Assembly: GCA_963737015.1 (NCBI GenBank)
Contig: CAVTQZ010000001.1
Span: 2,294,001-2,358,000 of the forward strand
Direction of reading: 5' to 3'
Origin: CAVTQZ01 sp963737015
GTDB taxonomy: Bacteria > Actinomycetota > Acidimicrobiia > Acidimicrobiales > UBA8190
Length of the DNA: 64,000 bases
Below, one piece after another: positions 16,974 through 26,092 of the stretch. Position 1 is the stretch's first letter, and each line of letters begins with the position of its first letter. A program made the translations under genes and the position numbers. The notes beneath the pieces are model-generated. The model was given only the letters and a program-made list of their open reading frames with translations. It did not search any database and was not told where the DNA came from.

Positions 16974-17156
16974 CACCTGGGGTCGGGGGCCGGGCGAGCC
17001 TCAAGCCGGTTCTTCGGGTTGCCGATGACAAGCAAGTGTCGATTCGTGCGGAATGCTCCGCGACAGGCTTTCGCGCTCTGGTTTCACGGTGGTCGGCTAC
17101 ATGTGCCGGCCGAAGAGAGGGGCGGGCAGCCACGCGCTCGGCCGGGGGACCGGTAG

Positions 17157-17969
17157 ATGGCCCCCGTTGACGCGATAAACCTCGAAGGAGAGCCAGTTCT
17201 CCAGTTCCAGCCCGCGATCGATCTTGCGACCGGTCTTTTGCTCGGCTTCGAAGCCCTGGTGCGTTGGTGGCACCCCAAACGAGGGCTCATAGCTCCCGAC
17301 GTCCTTCTCCCCTGGGCCGAGCTGAACGGCTACATCGGGACGTTGAGCGCCTGGGTCCTCACCGAGGCATGCCGCCAGGCCGAGGGTTGGGCGTCGGGGA
17401 TCCAGATCGCGGTCAACTGTTCCGCGAGCGAGCTTCGCAGCGGAAGGGCCTCTGCCTCAGCGCTCAAGGCACTGGAGACCTCGGGGCTCAATCCCGACCG
17501 TCTGACGATAGAGATGACCGAGACCACGGTCGCCGACCCGAGTTCGCGCGAGGACCTGGAGGCGTTGTCGTCCCTCGGAGCACACCTGGCCCTGGACGAC
17601 GTCGGGACGAGCTGGTCGACGCTCGGGAACATGAGGACGTTCTCGATCGAGACTGCCAAGATCGACAGGGAATTCATCTCCGGGCTCGAACCGCACGAGG
17701 GAATGAACCGCGCCATCGTCGAAGCGATCATTCAAGTGAGCCAGTCGCTCGGCATGAGCACGGTCGCCGAAGGCGTCGAGACCGCACAGCAGGTTCAGAT
17801 ACTGCGTGAGCTGGGCGCTGACGTGGGACAGGGCTATTTCTTTGCCCGCCCTCTTCCTTCCGACGAAGCGAGAGACCTCGCCAACCGTCAGCCGCGAGCC
17901 GTCTACGCCCTCACCGCCGACACGGACGAACCGGGCCTGGCGGCGGCGGCCGCGGGCACGACCGTATAG
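17157..17969 (+). CDS. EAL-domain c-di-GMP phosphodiesterase
   Basis: 270 residues, almost entirely one EAL domain: FEALVRWWHP carries the EAL signature, followed by VNCSASELRSG, IEMTETTVADPS, ALDDVGTSWS (usually DDFGTGYS), KIDREFISGL, TVAEGVETAQQ and GQGYFFARPLP. The metal-binding glutamates, the aspartate pair and the lysine are kept, so hydrolysis of c-di-GMP is plausible; the DDVGTS variant affects loop 6 and might lower activity. No membrane segment, GGDEF or sensory domain is present. It stands alone with 183 bases upstream holding no recognised element. Confidence 0.9.
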   Translation: MAPVDAINLEGEPVLQFQPAIDLATGLLLGFEALVRWWHPKRGLIAPDVLLPWAELNGYIGTLSAWVLTEACRQAEGWASGIQIAVNCSASELRSGRASASALKALETSGLNPDRLTIEMTETTVADPSSREDLEALSSLGAHLALDDVGTSWSTLGNMRTFSIETAKIDREFISGLEPHEGMNRAIVEAIIQVSQSLGMSTVAEGVETAQQVQILRELGADVGQGYFFARPLPSDEARDLANRQPRAVYALTADTDEPGLAAAAAGTTV

Positions 17970-18036
17970 ATCGACACCTGCCCCACGGCTCCCCTAACTG
18001 GAGAACCACAGGCGCCACGTGCTCTGATAGCACCCC

Positions 18037-19185
18037 GTGAAACTGGCCGTGCCTGTAGAGACGCGGCCCGGAGAGACCCGCGTGGCGATCGTCCCGGAGG
18101 TCGCCGGGCGTCTTACCGGCACATCCGTCGACGTCGTCGTCCAGGTGGGCGCCGGAGCCAAGGCGCATTTCCCGGACTCTGCGTACCGCGAAAAGGGCGC
18201 GACGGTCGTCGACAGCCTCGAGGAGGTCTTCGCAGACGCTCACCTCGTGGCCAAGGTCAACGCACCGACACCGGAAGAAGCCGAGCGGTACCCGCTCGGT
18301 GTCAGCGTCGTGAGCTTCCTCCAGCCCGCCGCTCAGCTCGAGTCGGTCAAAGCACTGGCGGGACGCAAGGCGACCGCCTACAGCCTCGACCTTCTTCCAC
18401 GCATCAGCCGGGCCCAGAGCATGGACGCTCTGTCCTCCCAGGCAACGGTCTCCGGCTACCTCGCAGCCCTGGCAGCCGCCGAGCGACTGCCCAAGTTCTT
18501 CCCCATGTTCATGACAGCGGCCGGTACCGTCCCCCCGGCCAAGGTCCTCGTCCTCGGTGCTGGAGTGGCCGGGCTCCAGGCGATCGCCACCGCCAGGCGT
18601 CTCGGCGCCCAGTTGCGCGCTTACGACGTCCGGACAGCCGCCAAGGAGGAGGTCCAGTCACTCGGGGCGACGTTCGTGGAGCTCCAGCTCGAGGCTCAGG
18701 AGGGCTCGGGCGGTTACGCGAGGGAGCAGTCCGAGGAGTTCCTGGCCCGTCAACGTGAGCTGATCGGAAAGGAGGTGGCTGCGTCCGACGTCGTGATAAC
18801 GACAGCCGCCGTACCCGGGCGCAAGGCCCCTCTCCTCGTGACCACGCAGATGGTCGATCAGATGAACGAGGGCTCAGTCGTCGTCGACCTTGCAGCCGAC
18901 CAGGGCGGCAACTGCGAGCTCTCGCAGCCCGGTGTCGAGCTCGACCACCACGGGGTCATGGTCTTCGGGATGACGAACCCACCGTCGTCCATGCCGACAC
19001 ACGCGAGCTTCCTCTACTCACGCAACGTCGCGAACTTCCTCGGCCTCGTCGTGAAAGACGGGGAGCTCAAGCCCGATTTCGAGGACGAGGTCGTCGCGGG
19101 CTCCTGCGTGGTTCGTGAAGGCTCGGTCGTGCACGAACCGACACGGGAGCTCTTGGGCACGCACGGAGCGGGGGCGGGATCGTGA
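18037..19185 (+). CDS. pntAA: NAD(P) transhydrogenase subunit alpha part 1 (NAD-binding)
   Basis: 382 residues of the soluble domain I: KLAVPVETRPGETRVAIVPE, the RQD-loop equivalent PRISRAQSMDALSSQATVSGY, and the NAD-binding GAGVAGLQAIATARRLGAQ. It hands hydride from NADH to the NADP-binding domain III while the membrane part moves protons, feeding NADPH. GTG start at 18037; a short hairpin (GTGCT/AGCAC, 18019-18033) lies just before it. The gene is the first of pntAA-pntAB-pntB, where the alpha subunit is split into two polypeptides as in many actinobacteria and alphaproteobacteria. Confidence 0.95.
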   Translation: MKLAVPVETRPGETRVAIVPEVAGRLTGTSVDVVVQVGAGAKAHFPDSAYREKGATVVDSLEEVFADAHLVAKVNAPTPEEAERYPLGVSVVSFLQPAAQLESVKALAGRKATAYSLDLLPRISRAQSMDALSSQATVSGYLAALAAAERLPKFFPMFMTAAGTVPPAKVLVLGAGVAGLQAIATARRLGAQLRAYDVRTAAKEEVQSLGATFVELQLEAQEGSGGYAREQSEEFLARQRELIGKEVAASDVVITTAAVPGRKAPLLVTTQMVDQMNEGSVVVDLAADQGGNCELSQPGVELDHHGVMVFGMTNPPSSMPTHASFLYSRNVANFLGLVVKDGELKPDFEDEVVAGSCVVREGSVVHEPTRELLGTHGAGAGS

Positions 19186-19565
19186 TCGTTGCCACCTCCG
19201 GTCCCGGACTGATGGGCTTCATCACGATCTTCGTGCTCGCCGCGTTCGTGGGGTACGAGGTCATCTCCAAGGTCCCGAGCATCCTGCACACCCCGCTCAT
19301 GTCGGGCAGCAACGCGATCCACGGAATCATCCTCGTAGGGACGATGATCGTGCTCGGACAGGCTCACGGCGCCGCGCAACTGACGCTCGGCTTCCTCGCG
19401 GTGGTGCTCGCCACCTTGAACGTGGTGGGGGGTTTCGTCGTCACCGACCGGATGCTCGAGATGTTCAAGGCTCGCCAGCCCGGCCGGCAGGCTCCCGAAG
19501 GGGAGGCTGCAAAGTCGTCCGGGACCGTCCCGTCCGGGGACTCCGATCCTGGGAAACCGAATTGA
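19182..19565 (+). CDS. pntAB: NAD(P) transhydrogenase subunit alpha part 2 (membrane)
   Basis: 127 residues with three hydrophobic helices (MGFITIFVLAAFVGYEVI, IHGIILVGTMIVLGQA, TLGFLAVVLATLNVVGGFVV) and the family motif TPLMSGSNAIHGI. It forms part of the proton channel between the soluble alpha domain and PntB. The GTG start overlaps the pntAA stop as GTGA, and its own stop overlaps the pntB start as TTGA. The C-terminal 35 residues are a hydrophilic extension rich in Gly, Pro and Ser. Confidence 0.94.
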   Translation: MIVATSGPGLMGFITIFVLAAFVGYEVISKVPSILHTPLMSGSNAIHGIILVGTMIVLGQAHGAAQLTLGFLAVVLATLNVVGGFVVTDRMLEMFKARQPGRQAPEGEAAKSSGTVPSGDSDPGKPN

Positions 19566-20956
19566 GCCGCTCCACCGCGACCGATCTCGTCTACCTGATC
19601 GCGATCATCGGCTTCATCTTCGCTCTTGTAGGCCTGAGCTCCCCGAGGCACGCACGGAGAGGAAACATCCTCGGTGCGCTAGGCATGCTCCTGGCGGTGG
19701 GCTGGACGTTCTCCCTCCCCTCCGTCTACACCCACACGCGCAACCTCGTCCTCATCATCGTCGCGATAGCGATCGGAGCCGCGATGGCGGTCCCCACTGC
19801 GCGCCTCGTGAAGATGACCGCGATGCCCCAGATGGTGGCCGTGTTCAACGGAGTCGGTGGTGGCGCAGCCGCCCTCGTGTCCATCACCGAGTTCATTGCC
19901 CTCGGGCACGGCTCGATCGCGGTCTACAAGATCTGCGAGATCCTGTTCGGAGTCCTCGTGGGGGCGGTTTCCTTCTCGGGAAGCGCAGTCGCGTTCGCGA
20001 AGCTCCAGGAGCTCATGACGGGGCGCCCCGTCACCTATCCGGCGCAGCAACCCATCAACGCCACAGTGGGCGTCGCGATCCTGGCCCTGCTGCTCACCAC
20101 GATCGTCACCGCGAACACAGGTGTGCTCGTGGTCGTCCTCGTGCTCTCCCTGATATTGGGTGTGATCTTCGTGCTGCCCATCGGCGGAGCCGACGTACCG
20201 GTCCTCATATCACTCTTGAACGCCTTCACGGGACTGGCTGTCGCAGCGTCGGGCTTCACCCTCGACAGCAACCTCCTCATCGTCGCCGGCACGCTCGTTG
20301 GCGCGTCGGGAACCCTCCTGACGAGGATGATGAGCTCCGCGATGGGGCGTTCGCTCCCGAACATCTTGTTCAGCGCATTCGGTTCGGTCATAACCGCGAC
20401 CGCGGGCGAGGGTCCGGAAGGCCGCTCCGTGCGCAGCGGCACACCCGACGACATAGGAGTGCTGCTTGCCTATGCCCGCAAGGTTGCAATCGTCCCGGGT
20501 TACGGGCTCGCTGTCGCGCAGGGCCAGCACGCCGCGCGCGAGCTCGCGGAGGCACTCGAAGCCCGGGGGGTGGAGGTGTACTACGCCATCCATCCGGTGG
20601 CGGGTCGGATGCCGGGACACATGAACGTTCTCCTCGCCGAGGCCAACGTGCCCTACGACCAACTCGAGGAGATGGACCACGCGAACGGCGAAATGACCAC
20701 GACCGACGTTGCGCTCGTGGTCGGCGCGAACGACACGGTGAACCCGGCCGCCCAGAACACGCCGGGCAGCCCCATCTACGGCATGCCGATCATCCGCGCG
20801 GACGAGGCCGAGAACATCATCTTCCTGAAGCGCTCGATGCGTCCTGGATTCGCGGGAATCGACAACGACCTCTTGTACGACCCGAAGACCACCATGCTCT
20901 TCGGAGATGCGAAGGATTCGCTGACCAAGTTGGTGGCGGCGGTCAAAGCCGCCTGA
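19562..20956 (+). CDS. pntB: NAD(P) transhydrogenase subunit beta
   Basis: 464 residues. The N-terminal two thirds hold about nine membrane helices beginning LVYLIAIIGFIFALVGLSSP with the proton-channel motif NGVGGGAAALVS. The C-terminal domain III binds NADP (VPGYGLAVAQGQHAARELA, HPVAGRMPGHMNVLLAEA, VGANDTVNPAAQNTPGSPI). The TTG start at 19562 overlaps the pntAB stop and gives the normal length. It completes the proton-pumping transhydrogenase, which would supply NADPH to reductive and oxygenase steps such as the P450 in the window. Confidence 0.95.
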   Translation: MSRSTATDLVYLIAIIGFIFALVGLSSPRHARRGNILGALGMLLAVGWTFSLPSVYTHTRNLVLIIVAIAIGAAMAVPTARLVKMTAMPQMVAVFNGVGGGAAALVSITEFIALGHGSIAVYKICEILFGVLVGAVSFSGSAVAFAKLQELMTGRPVTYPAQQPINATVGVAILALLLTTIVTANTGVLVVVLVLSLILGVIFVLPIGGADVPVLISLLNAFTGLAVAASGFTLDSNLLIVAGTLVGASGTLLTRMMSSAMGRSLPNILFSAFGSVITATAGEGPEGRSVRSGTPDDIGVLLAYARKVAIVPGYGLAVAQGQHAARELAEALEARGVEVYYAIHPVAGRMPGHMNVLLAEANVPYDQLEEMDHANGEMTTTDVALVVGANDTVNPAAQNTPGSPIYGMPIIRADEAENIIFLKRSMRPGFAGIDNDLLYDPKTTMLFGDAKDSLTKLVAAVKAA

Positions 20957-20986
20957 GCCGGTCGAAGGGCTCGACGTACCTCAGGC
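20951..20986. terminator. Bidirectional terminator hairpin containing both stop codons
   Basis: GCCTGAG at 20951-20957 pairs with CTCAGGC at 20980-20986, and inside it GTCGA at 20961-20965 pairs with TCGAC at 20971-20975. The hairpin lies exactly between the convergent pntB and PIN/TRAM genes, and each arm contains one of their stop codons. No T-tract is present, so it may act through an RNA 3' end stabilising stem. Confidence 0.5.
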
Positions 20987-22045
20987 GCCCGCCAGGGCGG
21001 AGGGTCCACCGCTGTCGAGGTGCGCGAAGACGAGCACCCCTTGACTGGTCTGACGCGAGGACGAGACCACCACTTCGACTTCGGAGCGCCCGACGAGGTG
21101 CGACGCGTCGTTCACCACGACCATGTCACCGTCGGGGAGGTAACCGACGGCCTGGCGCGCCTGGCTGCCTTCTCTCACCAGGTCCACCACGAGGTGTTCA
21201 CCTGCGTGGTGATCAGGCGTGAGCTCGCCGGGCAGACTCCGCAGGTCGAGCATCTCGACTCCCTCGACCCGGGCGCGCTCCACGATGGATTCGGAGCAAG
21301 TGGCGATCCGCAGGTTGAGCCGGAGTGCAAGAGCCAGCGCGCGCTCACCGGTGTCGTCGTACTGCGGAAGTTCCTCCTCGCTCGGGCGGACCTCCACGCC
21401 GCCCGATCGCAACGCCTCGAGAGCCTCGAGCCCCCGGCGCGCCCGCCTCGAGGACACGGGGTCCGGGCTGCGGGCGAGAGCGCGGACCTCGTCCGCCACG
21501 AAACGAGGCAGGACTAGCCCACCGGCGAGGAGACCCATTCGGCCGAGGACGAGTAGCTGTCGCTCGAGCACCGCCGAGGTGTCCACCACGAAGCCCGCCG
21601 GGTTCGGCGGCGACTCTGCCCGGTCGACGAGGTGCGACAGTCCGGCGGCCCTCACGATCTCCCGGCCCTTGGAGACCCCGAGCTGGATGCCGAAGAAGCA
21701 GAGGATCCAGGCAAAAGCGGCTATCAAGGGATAGTCGAGGCTCGAGTGAACGAGTGCGACGATCGGAAGACCGGCGACCAGCCCCAGCAACAGGCCGGTC
21801 GAGCCGACGACCGAACCTGCGAACACCTCGCTCGCCGGCATCTGTCTGAGCTCGGCCAGACCCTGGCGGAGTCCACGGTCGAGCAGCCGGCCGACGATCC
21901 CTCCCACGACATAGGCGATGAGGGCCCCGAGCGTGATCCCGACCACCGGCGCGGTCGTGTCCTTTCCGAGGTCGTTTCCGATCTGGAGCCCACCGATCAC
22001 GCCGGCGACGACAAGGAGCAGCCTGAGAACCTCGACGAAGATCAC
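20981..22045 (-). CDS. YacL-type PIN/TRAM membrane protein
   Basis: 354 residues: an N-terminal block of about four hydrophobic helices (LRLLLVVAGVIGGLQIG to AAFAWILCFFGIQLGV), a PIN nuclease domain (VVDTSAVLE, LVLPRFVADEVRALA, DDTGERALALALRLN with the acidic residues of a Mg-dependent ribonuclease) and a C-terminal TRAM segment (LVREGSQARQAVGYLPDGDMVVV). This is the YacL/PIN-TRAM ATPase-free architecture, possibly tRNA- or RNA-directed. The GTG at 22045 is preferred over an ATG at 22111 because a GGAGAGG box lies nine bases upstream. It is divergent from the GH18 gene. Confidence 0.87.
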   Translation of the reverse strand: MIFVEVLRLLLVVAGVIGGLQIGNDLGKDTTAPVVGITLGALIAYVVGGIVGRLLDRGLRQGLAELRQMPASEVFAGSVVGSTGLLLGLVAGLPIVALVHSSLDYPLIAAFAWILCFFGIQLGVSKGREIVRAAGLSHLVDRAESPPNPAGFVVDTSAVLERQLLVLGRMGLLAGGLVLPRFVADEVRALARSPDPVSSRRARRGLEALEALRSGGVEVRPSEEELPQYDDTGERALALALRLNLRIATCSESIVERARVEGVEMLDLRSLPGELTPDHHAGEHLVVDLVREGSQARQAVGYLPDGDMVVVNDASHLVGRSEVEVVVSSSRQTSQGVLVFAHLDSGGPSALAGA

Positions 22046-22236
22046 TGCGTCGTTCCTCTCCAACCCCCCGCCATCCGGCCTCACAAGGGTACTTGCACTC
22101 TTCAGTTGCATCGGGCTCCAAACGATCGGCTGAGCTGGGCAAACGGCTGATATTTCAGAGTGCGACACCGACACGGGACATCGACAGGCTCCGTCGTGCG
22201 CTGAAGGTCACGCTCGGGCCTGCCGACATGTACTGA

Positions 22237-24636
22237 ATGCCGGATTCCGAGATATTGCCCTCGCGCGAGAGCACCCACGGGGACCCCGAGGTTCCGCCGT
22301 CGGACTGGCAGCTGGCGGTCTCCTCATCCGATGGCCTGTCGATGGTGCCAGAGACCGGGCTTCTTGCAGCCCCTGGCGGGCTTTCGGTGGTCAGACCAAA
22401 GGGACAGATCGTGGCCTCGTGGGACTGGGCGTCTGTCGAAGAGGTCCGTGTAGGCCGGGAGCTTCCGGCTCCCGAGGGTGCCGTGGGCCGCCGGCTGGTC
22501 GAGGTGGCGGCCGACGGCAGGAGCCACCTCTTCGTGTCCTCGTGCGGCTCCGTCTCATCCTTCGTCGCGTCGCTCGAAGAACACGCCGCCATGGTCCGCG
22601 ACGAGAAGGGCTCGAAGTTCGCCAGAAACGGCCGCCCCTCGAAACGACCGCGCAAACGAAAGAAGCTCATCCCGTTCGCTGCCTCCGCGCTCGCGTTCAG
22701 CATGGCCGTCGGCGGGGTACTCGCCGGGACCTTCGGCGCGCATCCACCATCGGTCGCAGTGGACGTCATCCCTTCAGGGTCCGCCACGCCCAACGCTTCG
22801 ACGGCGCGCGCATTCGAGAGCCAGTACACCGAGAGGGCGGACGCTCTCGTCCCCGCCACCACCGCGCCCTCCCCCGCTCCCCCATCTCTCGCCGACGCTC
22901 CCGCTCTCAAGCCCCATGAGATCTTCGGGTTCGCGCCGTACTGGACACTTCCTTCAGCGGACCACTTCGACGTCGCCGGTCTCACGACGCTGTCCTATTT
23001 CAGCGTGGACGTGAACGGCGACGGTTCGATCGACCGCTCGGGGCCCGGCTGGGCGGGCTATCAGAGCCAGGACCTGAGCGATCTGATCACCCGAGCGCAC
23101 CAGGCGAACGACCGCGTTGTCCTCACGGTCACTTGCTTCTCCCAGCCGGCTCTCGACTCGTTGAGCGCTGACCCGTCTGCTGCCGCCACGCTGTCGTCCT
23201 CGCTCGTGCAGCTCCTGAACGCAAAGAACCTCGACGGAGTGAACATCGACTTCGAGGGCACCGGGTCAGCGGACCAACAGGGCCTCGACCGGCTCGTCGC
23301 ACAGCTGTCGCAGACGATGCACGGAGTGAATCCACACTGGCAGGTGACCATGGACACCTACGCCTCGGCTGCAGGCGACCCGCTGGGCTTCTACGACATA
23401 AGAGGCCTCGCCTCGAGCGTCGACGCCTTCTTCGTGATGGCATACGACATGAACGACCGCTCAGCTCCCTCGCCCACTGCTCCTCTGACCGGGTCGGCCT
23501 TCTCGGACAGCCAAGCAGTGAGCGAGTACACCGCGGCGGTGCCGGCATCGAAGGTGATCCTCGGAGTTCCGTACTACGGATACGACTGGCCGACGAGCGG
23601 GCCGGCGCAGGGCGACGCCGCCGAGGGTCGTCCGAGCCCCGAGAGCTACTCGCAGGTCGTCGCCGGTCACCATCCGCTCTACTGGGACGCTCAGACACAG
23701 ACCGCGTGGACCTCGTATCAAGTCGGCTCGCAGTGGCATCAGACCTGGTTCGACGACCCCACGTCTCTGGCGCTGAAGGCGCAGCTCGCCGACCGGGCGC
23801 ATCTTGCCGGGTTGGGCGTATGGGCTCTCGGCATGGACGGCAGCGACCCGGCGATGCTCGCGGCCCTTTTGGGCGACGCACCGGCGGTGAAGGACTTTTC
23901 TCCTTCTCCTTCTCCTTCTCCTTCTCCTTCTCCTTCGTCTTCGAACGCTCCCCCGACGAACGCAGCCGGCGCCACCTCGCCACCCGATGGTGGGCCGGCT
24001 TCACCCAGCTCCGCCACGACCTCGTCGACCACGACCACCACTTCCACCACTTCCACCACTACGACAGGCCCCTCGTCGTCCACCACGACGACGTCGCCGT
24101 CTTCCACCACCACAACCTCTCCATCGCCCACCACGAGCTCGTCTCCGCAGAGTGCATTCGGGTACGGGGGTTACTGGAACGGAGCTCCCGTCCAGCTCGA
24201 GCGGGTCGACCCTGGCACCATCTCCGGCCTGACGGTCCCTCCTGATCCCGAGGTGGCCGGCGGTCCCAGCTCTGGGCCCCCGGCCATCACCGTCGGAGCA
24301 CGAGCCGGTGAGCTGAGCGACTTCACCACCGACGACCCGACCGTGTCGTGCCTCGCAGGTGCTCCGGCGTTCCCGGTCTACCCGGTCATAGGGACCGTCG
24401 ACCTGTACGTGGTCCAGGCGTCCTCGCCTCCTTCGTGTACGGCGGGCACGTGGGAGTTCGTCGCCCCTTCTCGTACAGGATCCGAAGCCCCGAAGAGCAG
24501 GTCTTCATCGGTTCGGGGGCGGATCTACAGCGCCCGCCACCTCCCGAGGGTCCGGAAGCTTCGACGGCGACCGACCGCCCGGTCGGGGATCGCAACCAAA
24601 CTGCAATCGCCCTCAGCTGTAACAGCAGACGCCTGA
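22237..24636 (+). CDS. Membrane-anchored GH18-family glycosidase
   Basis: 799 residues. Residues 20-120 look like a small PH-like cytoplasmic domain, then a basic stretch and one helix at about 144-167 give a type II anchor rather than a cleaved signal. The GH18 domain (about 226-545) has the catalytic DGVNIDFE with Glu340 and FFVMAYDMND, fitting spore-cortex or chitin/peptidoglycan N-acetylglucosaminidases. A Ser/Pro then Thr/Ser linker follows, and a cysteine-containing C-terminal region. From about 24470 the composition turns basic, while an adjacent frame reads more naturally and stays open into the next gene, so the true C-terminus is uncertain. Likely role: cell-wall glycan remodelling. 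Confidence 0.85.
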   Translation: MPDSEILPSRESTHGDPEVPPSDWQLAVSSSDGLSMVPETGLLAAPGGLSVVRPKGQIVASWDWASVEEVRVGRELPAPEGAVGRRLVEVAADGRSHLFVSSCGSVSSFVASLEEHAAMVRDEKGSKFARNGRPSKRPRKRKKLIPFAASALAFSMAVGGVLAGTFGAHPPSVAVDVIPSGSATPNASTARAFESQYTERADALVPATTAPSPAPPSLADAPALKPHEIFGFAPYWTLPSADHFDVAGLTTLSYFSVDVNGDGSIDRSGPGWAGYQSQDLSDLITRAHQANDRVVLTVTCFSQPALDSLSADPSAAATLSSSLVQLLNAKNLDGVNIDFEGTGSADQQGLDRLVAQLSQTMHGVNPHWQVTMDTYASAAGDPLGFYDIRGLASSVDAFFVMAYDMNDRSAPSPTAPLTGSAFSDSQAVSEYTAAVPASKVILGVPYYGYDWPTSGPAQGDAAEGRPSPESYSQVVAGHHPLYWDAQTQTAWTSYQVGSQWHQTWFDDPTSLALKAQLADRAHLAGLGVWALGMDGSDPAMLAALLGDAPAVKDFSPSPSPSPSPSPSSSNAPPTNAAGATSPPDGGPASPSSATTSSTTTTTSTTSTTTTGPSSSTTTTSPSSTTTTSPSPTTSSSPQSAFGYGGYWNGAPVQLERVDPGTISGLTVPPDPEVAGGPSSGPPAITVGARAGELSDFTTDDPTVSCLAGAPAFPVYPVIGTVDLYVVQASSPPSCTAGTWEFVAPSRTGSEAPKSRSSSVRGRIYSARHLPRVRKLRRRPTARSGIATKLQSPSAVTADA
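23898..23936 (+). repeat. Hexanucleotide tandem repeat coding for Ser-Pro
   Basis: About six copies of a TCTCCT/CTTCTC unit give an SPSPSPSP linker in the GH18 protein. It is followed at 24010-24070 by Thr/Ser-coding ACC repeats. Such tracts are prone to length change between strains. Confidence 0.75.
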
Positions 24637-24653
24637 ACCCGATTTACTCACTG

Positions 24654-26060
24654 ATGCAATTTCGAAGCCGCCGGAGCGCGCGCGCACTCGCGGGCGTCCC
24701 CGCAGCGCTCGCCCTCTTAGTTCTGGCTCTCTCCGTTCTGGCCCCGCCGGTAGTGGGGAACCAGTCTGCGGCTGCGTTGCAACCCTTCGCGTACGCCGGA
24801 AACGGGGTCATTCCGTTCGGCGACGCCTCCAACCACGGCGCTCCGACCATGACCTTGAACTCTGTGATAACGACCATGGCCCCGACGCGCGACGGAGCCG
24901 GGTACTGGCTTGTCGGTTCCGACGGAGGTGTGTTCACCTACGGTGACGCTCCCTTCTTCGGATCCCTGGGCGCGCTGCGTATCACCGGGCCGGTGGTGGC
25001 GATGGCACCGACCCATGACGACGGCGGTTATTGGATGGCGGCGCTCGACGGCGGTGTCTTCACCTTCGGGGACGCGCCGTTCTACGGGTCGATGGGAGGA
25101 ACGCGCCTCAACCAGCCGATCGTCGGCATGGCGTCCAGCGCGGAGAGCAAGGGCTATTGGCTGGTGGCGGCGGACGGGGGCATCTTCACCTTCGGGGACG
25201 CGCCGTTCTACGGGTCGACGGGGGCGTTGCGTCTCGCCGCTCCTGTGGTCGGCATGGCCACCACGCCCGACGGCGGCGGTTACTGGCTCGTGGCGTCGGA
25301 CGGAGGAATCTTCACCTTCGGCGACGCGGCTTTCTACGGTTCGCTCGGCAACCGCCGACTTCCCGCCTCCATCGTCGGAATGGCGTCGACACCCGACGGC
25401 GGCGGTTACTGGCTGGCGGGAAACAACGGCAGCGTCTACGCCTTCGGCGACGCGCAGAACTACGGGTCGACCGCCGGAGAATCGCCGGTCTCGCCTGTCA
25501 CGGCGATAGCTGCCACACCCCACGGAAAGGGTTACTGGCTATTGCAGCCCGACGACTGGAACTACTCGTTCTCCGACCCATCTCCCAACGAGCTCCCCCA
25601 GTCGTCGAGGATCGTGTCCATAGCGGCCGGTCAGGTCCAGGGTGACCCGGATGCGGGACAGGGGGCCTTCTGCAATCCGTACGGGCCGTGCGAGGCATGG
25701 TGCGCCCTCTTTGCCACCTGGGTCTGGCGACAGGCGGGGATCGGCATCCCCTCGTATCCGTTCGTCGGGAGCATCTACTACTGGGCCGCGTCCCACGGCG
25801 CGCTGCTCGGCGCCGGGCAGCCTGCGGCGCCCGGTGACGCCATCCTCTACGGCACAGGCCCGCAGAACGTCGACACGGCCGTGCACACCGGGATCGTCAC
25901 CCAGGTCTGGCCCGACGGGGCGGTTGTGACGGTGGAAGGTGACGCCGGTCCGGCACCTGTCGGGAAGCTCGCCGTCGTCACGAACGGCCCGTTCCTGCCG
26001 GCGGACTCGAACGAGTACAACGGGTTCGGCGTCTTCGCACTCGCGCAGCCGGTGCCCTGA
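24654..26060 (+). CDS. Secreted repeat protein with C-terminal CHAP amidase domain
   Basis: 468 residues. An N-terminal signal (basic RSRRSARAL then LALLVLALSVLAPPVVG) is followed by about six to seven repeats of roughly 40 residues with the core GYWLVASDGGIFTFGDAPFYGS, likely a beta-propeller-like surface module. The C-terminal 130 residues form a CHAP-like domain: GPCEAWCALFATWVWRQAG carries the cysteine, TAVHTGIVTQVW the histidine. It probably binds and cleaves peptidoglycan. Two repeats are nearly identical in DNA (around 25060 and 25184), indicating recent duplication. The ATG at 24654 starts a normal signal peptide, though the frame is open upstream. It lies 17 bases after the GH18 gene. 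Confidence 0.87.
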   Translation: MQFRSRRSARALAGVPAALALLVLALSVLAPPVVGNQSAAALQPFAYAGNGVIPFGDASNHGAPTMTLNSVITTMAPTRDGAGYWLVGSDGGVFTYGDAPFFGSLGALRITGPVVAMAPTHDDGGYWMAALDGGVFTFGDAPFYGSMGGTRLNQPIVGMASSAESKGYWLVAADGGIFTFGDAPFYGSTGALRLAAPVVGMATTPDGGGYWLVASDGGIFTFGDAAFYGSLGNRRLPASIVGMASTPDGGGYWLAGNNGSVYAFGDAQNYGSTAGESPVSPVTAIAATPHGKGYWLLQPDDWNYSFSDPSPNELPQSSRIVSIAAGQVQGDPDAGQGAFCNPYGPCEAWCALFATWVWRQAGIGIPSYPFVGSIYYWAASHGALLGAGQPAAPGDAILYGTGPQNVDTAVHTGIVTQVWPDGAVVTVEGDAGPAPVGKLAVVTNGPFLPADSNEYNGFGVFALAQPVP

Positions 26061-26092
26061 TCGGACCAGGCGGGGCGTAGGCTCCGTCTCCA

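Noticed and set aside
16974..17156. c-di-GMP riboswitch before the EAL gene
   Set aside because: The conserved GEMM core and its paired stems could not be found; only scattered GC-rich stems.
24900..25480. Regularly spaced repeats suggesting CRISPR
   Set aside because: The repeats are in-frame protein repeats of a secreted protein, with diverged DNA and no spacers.
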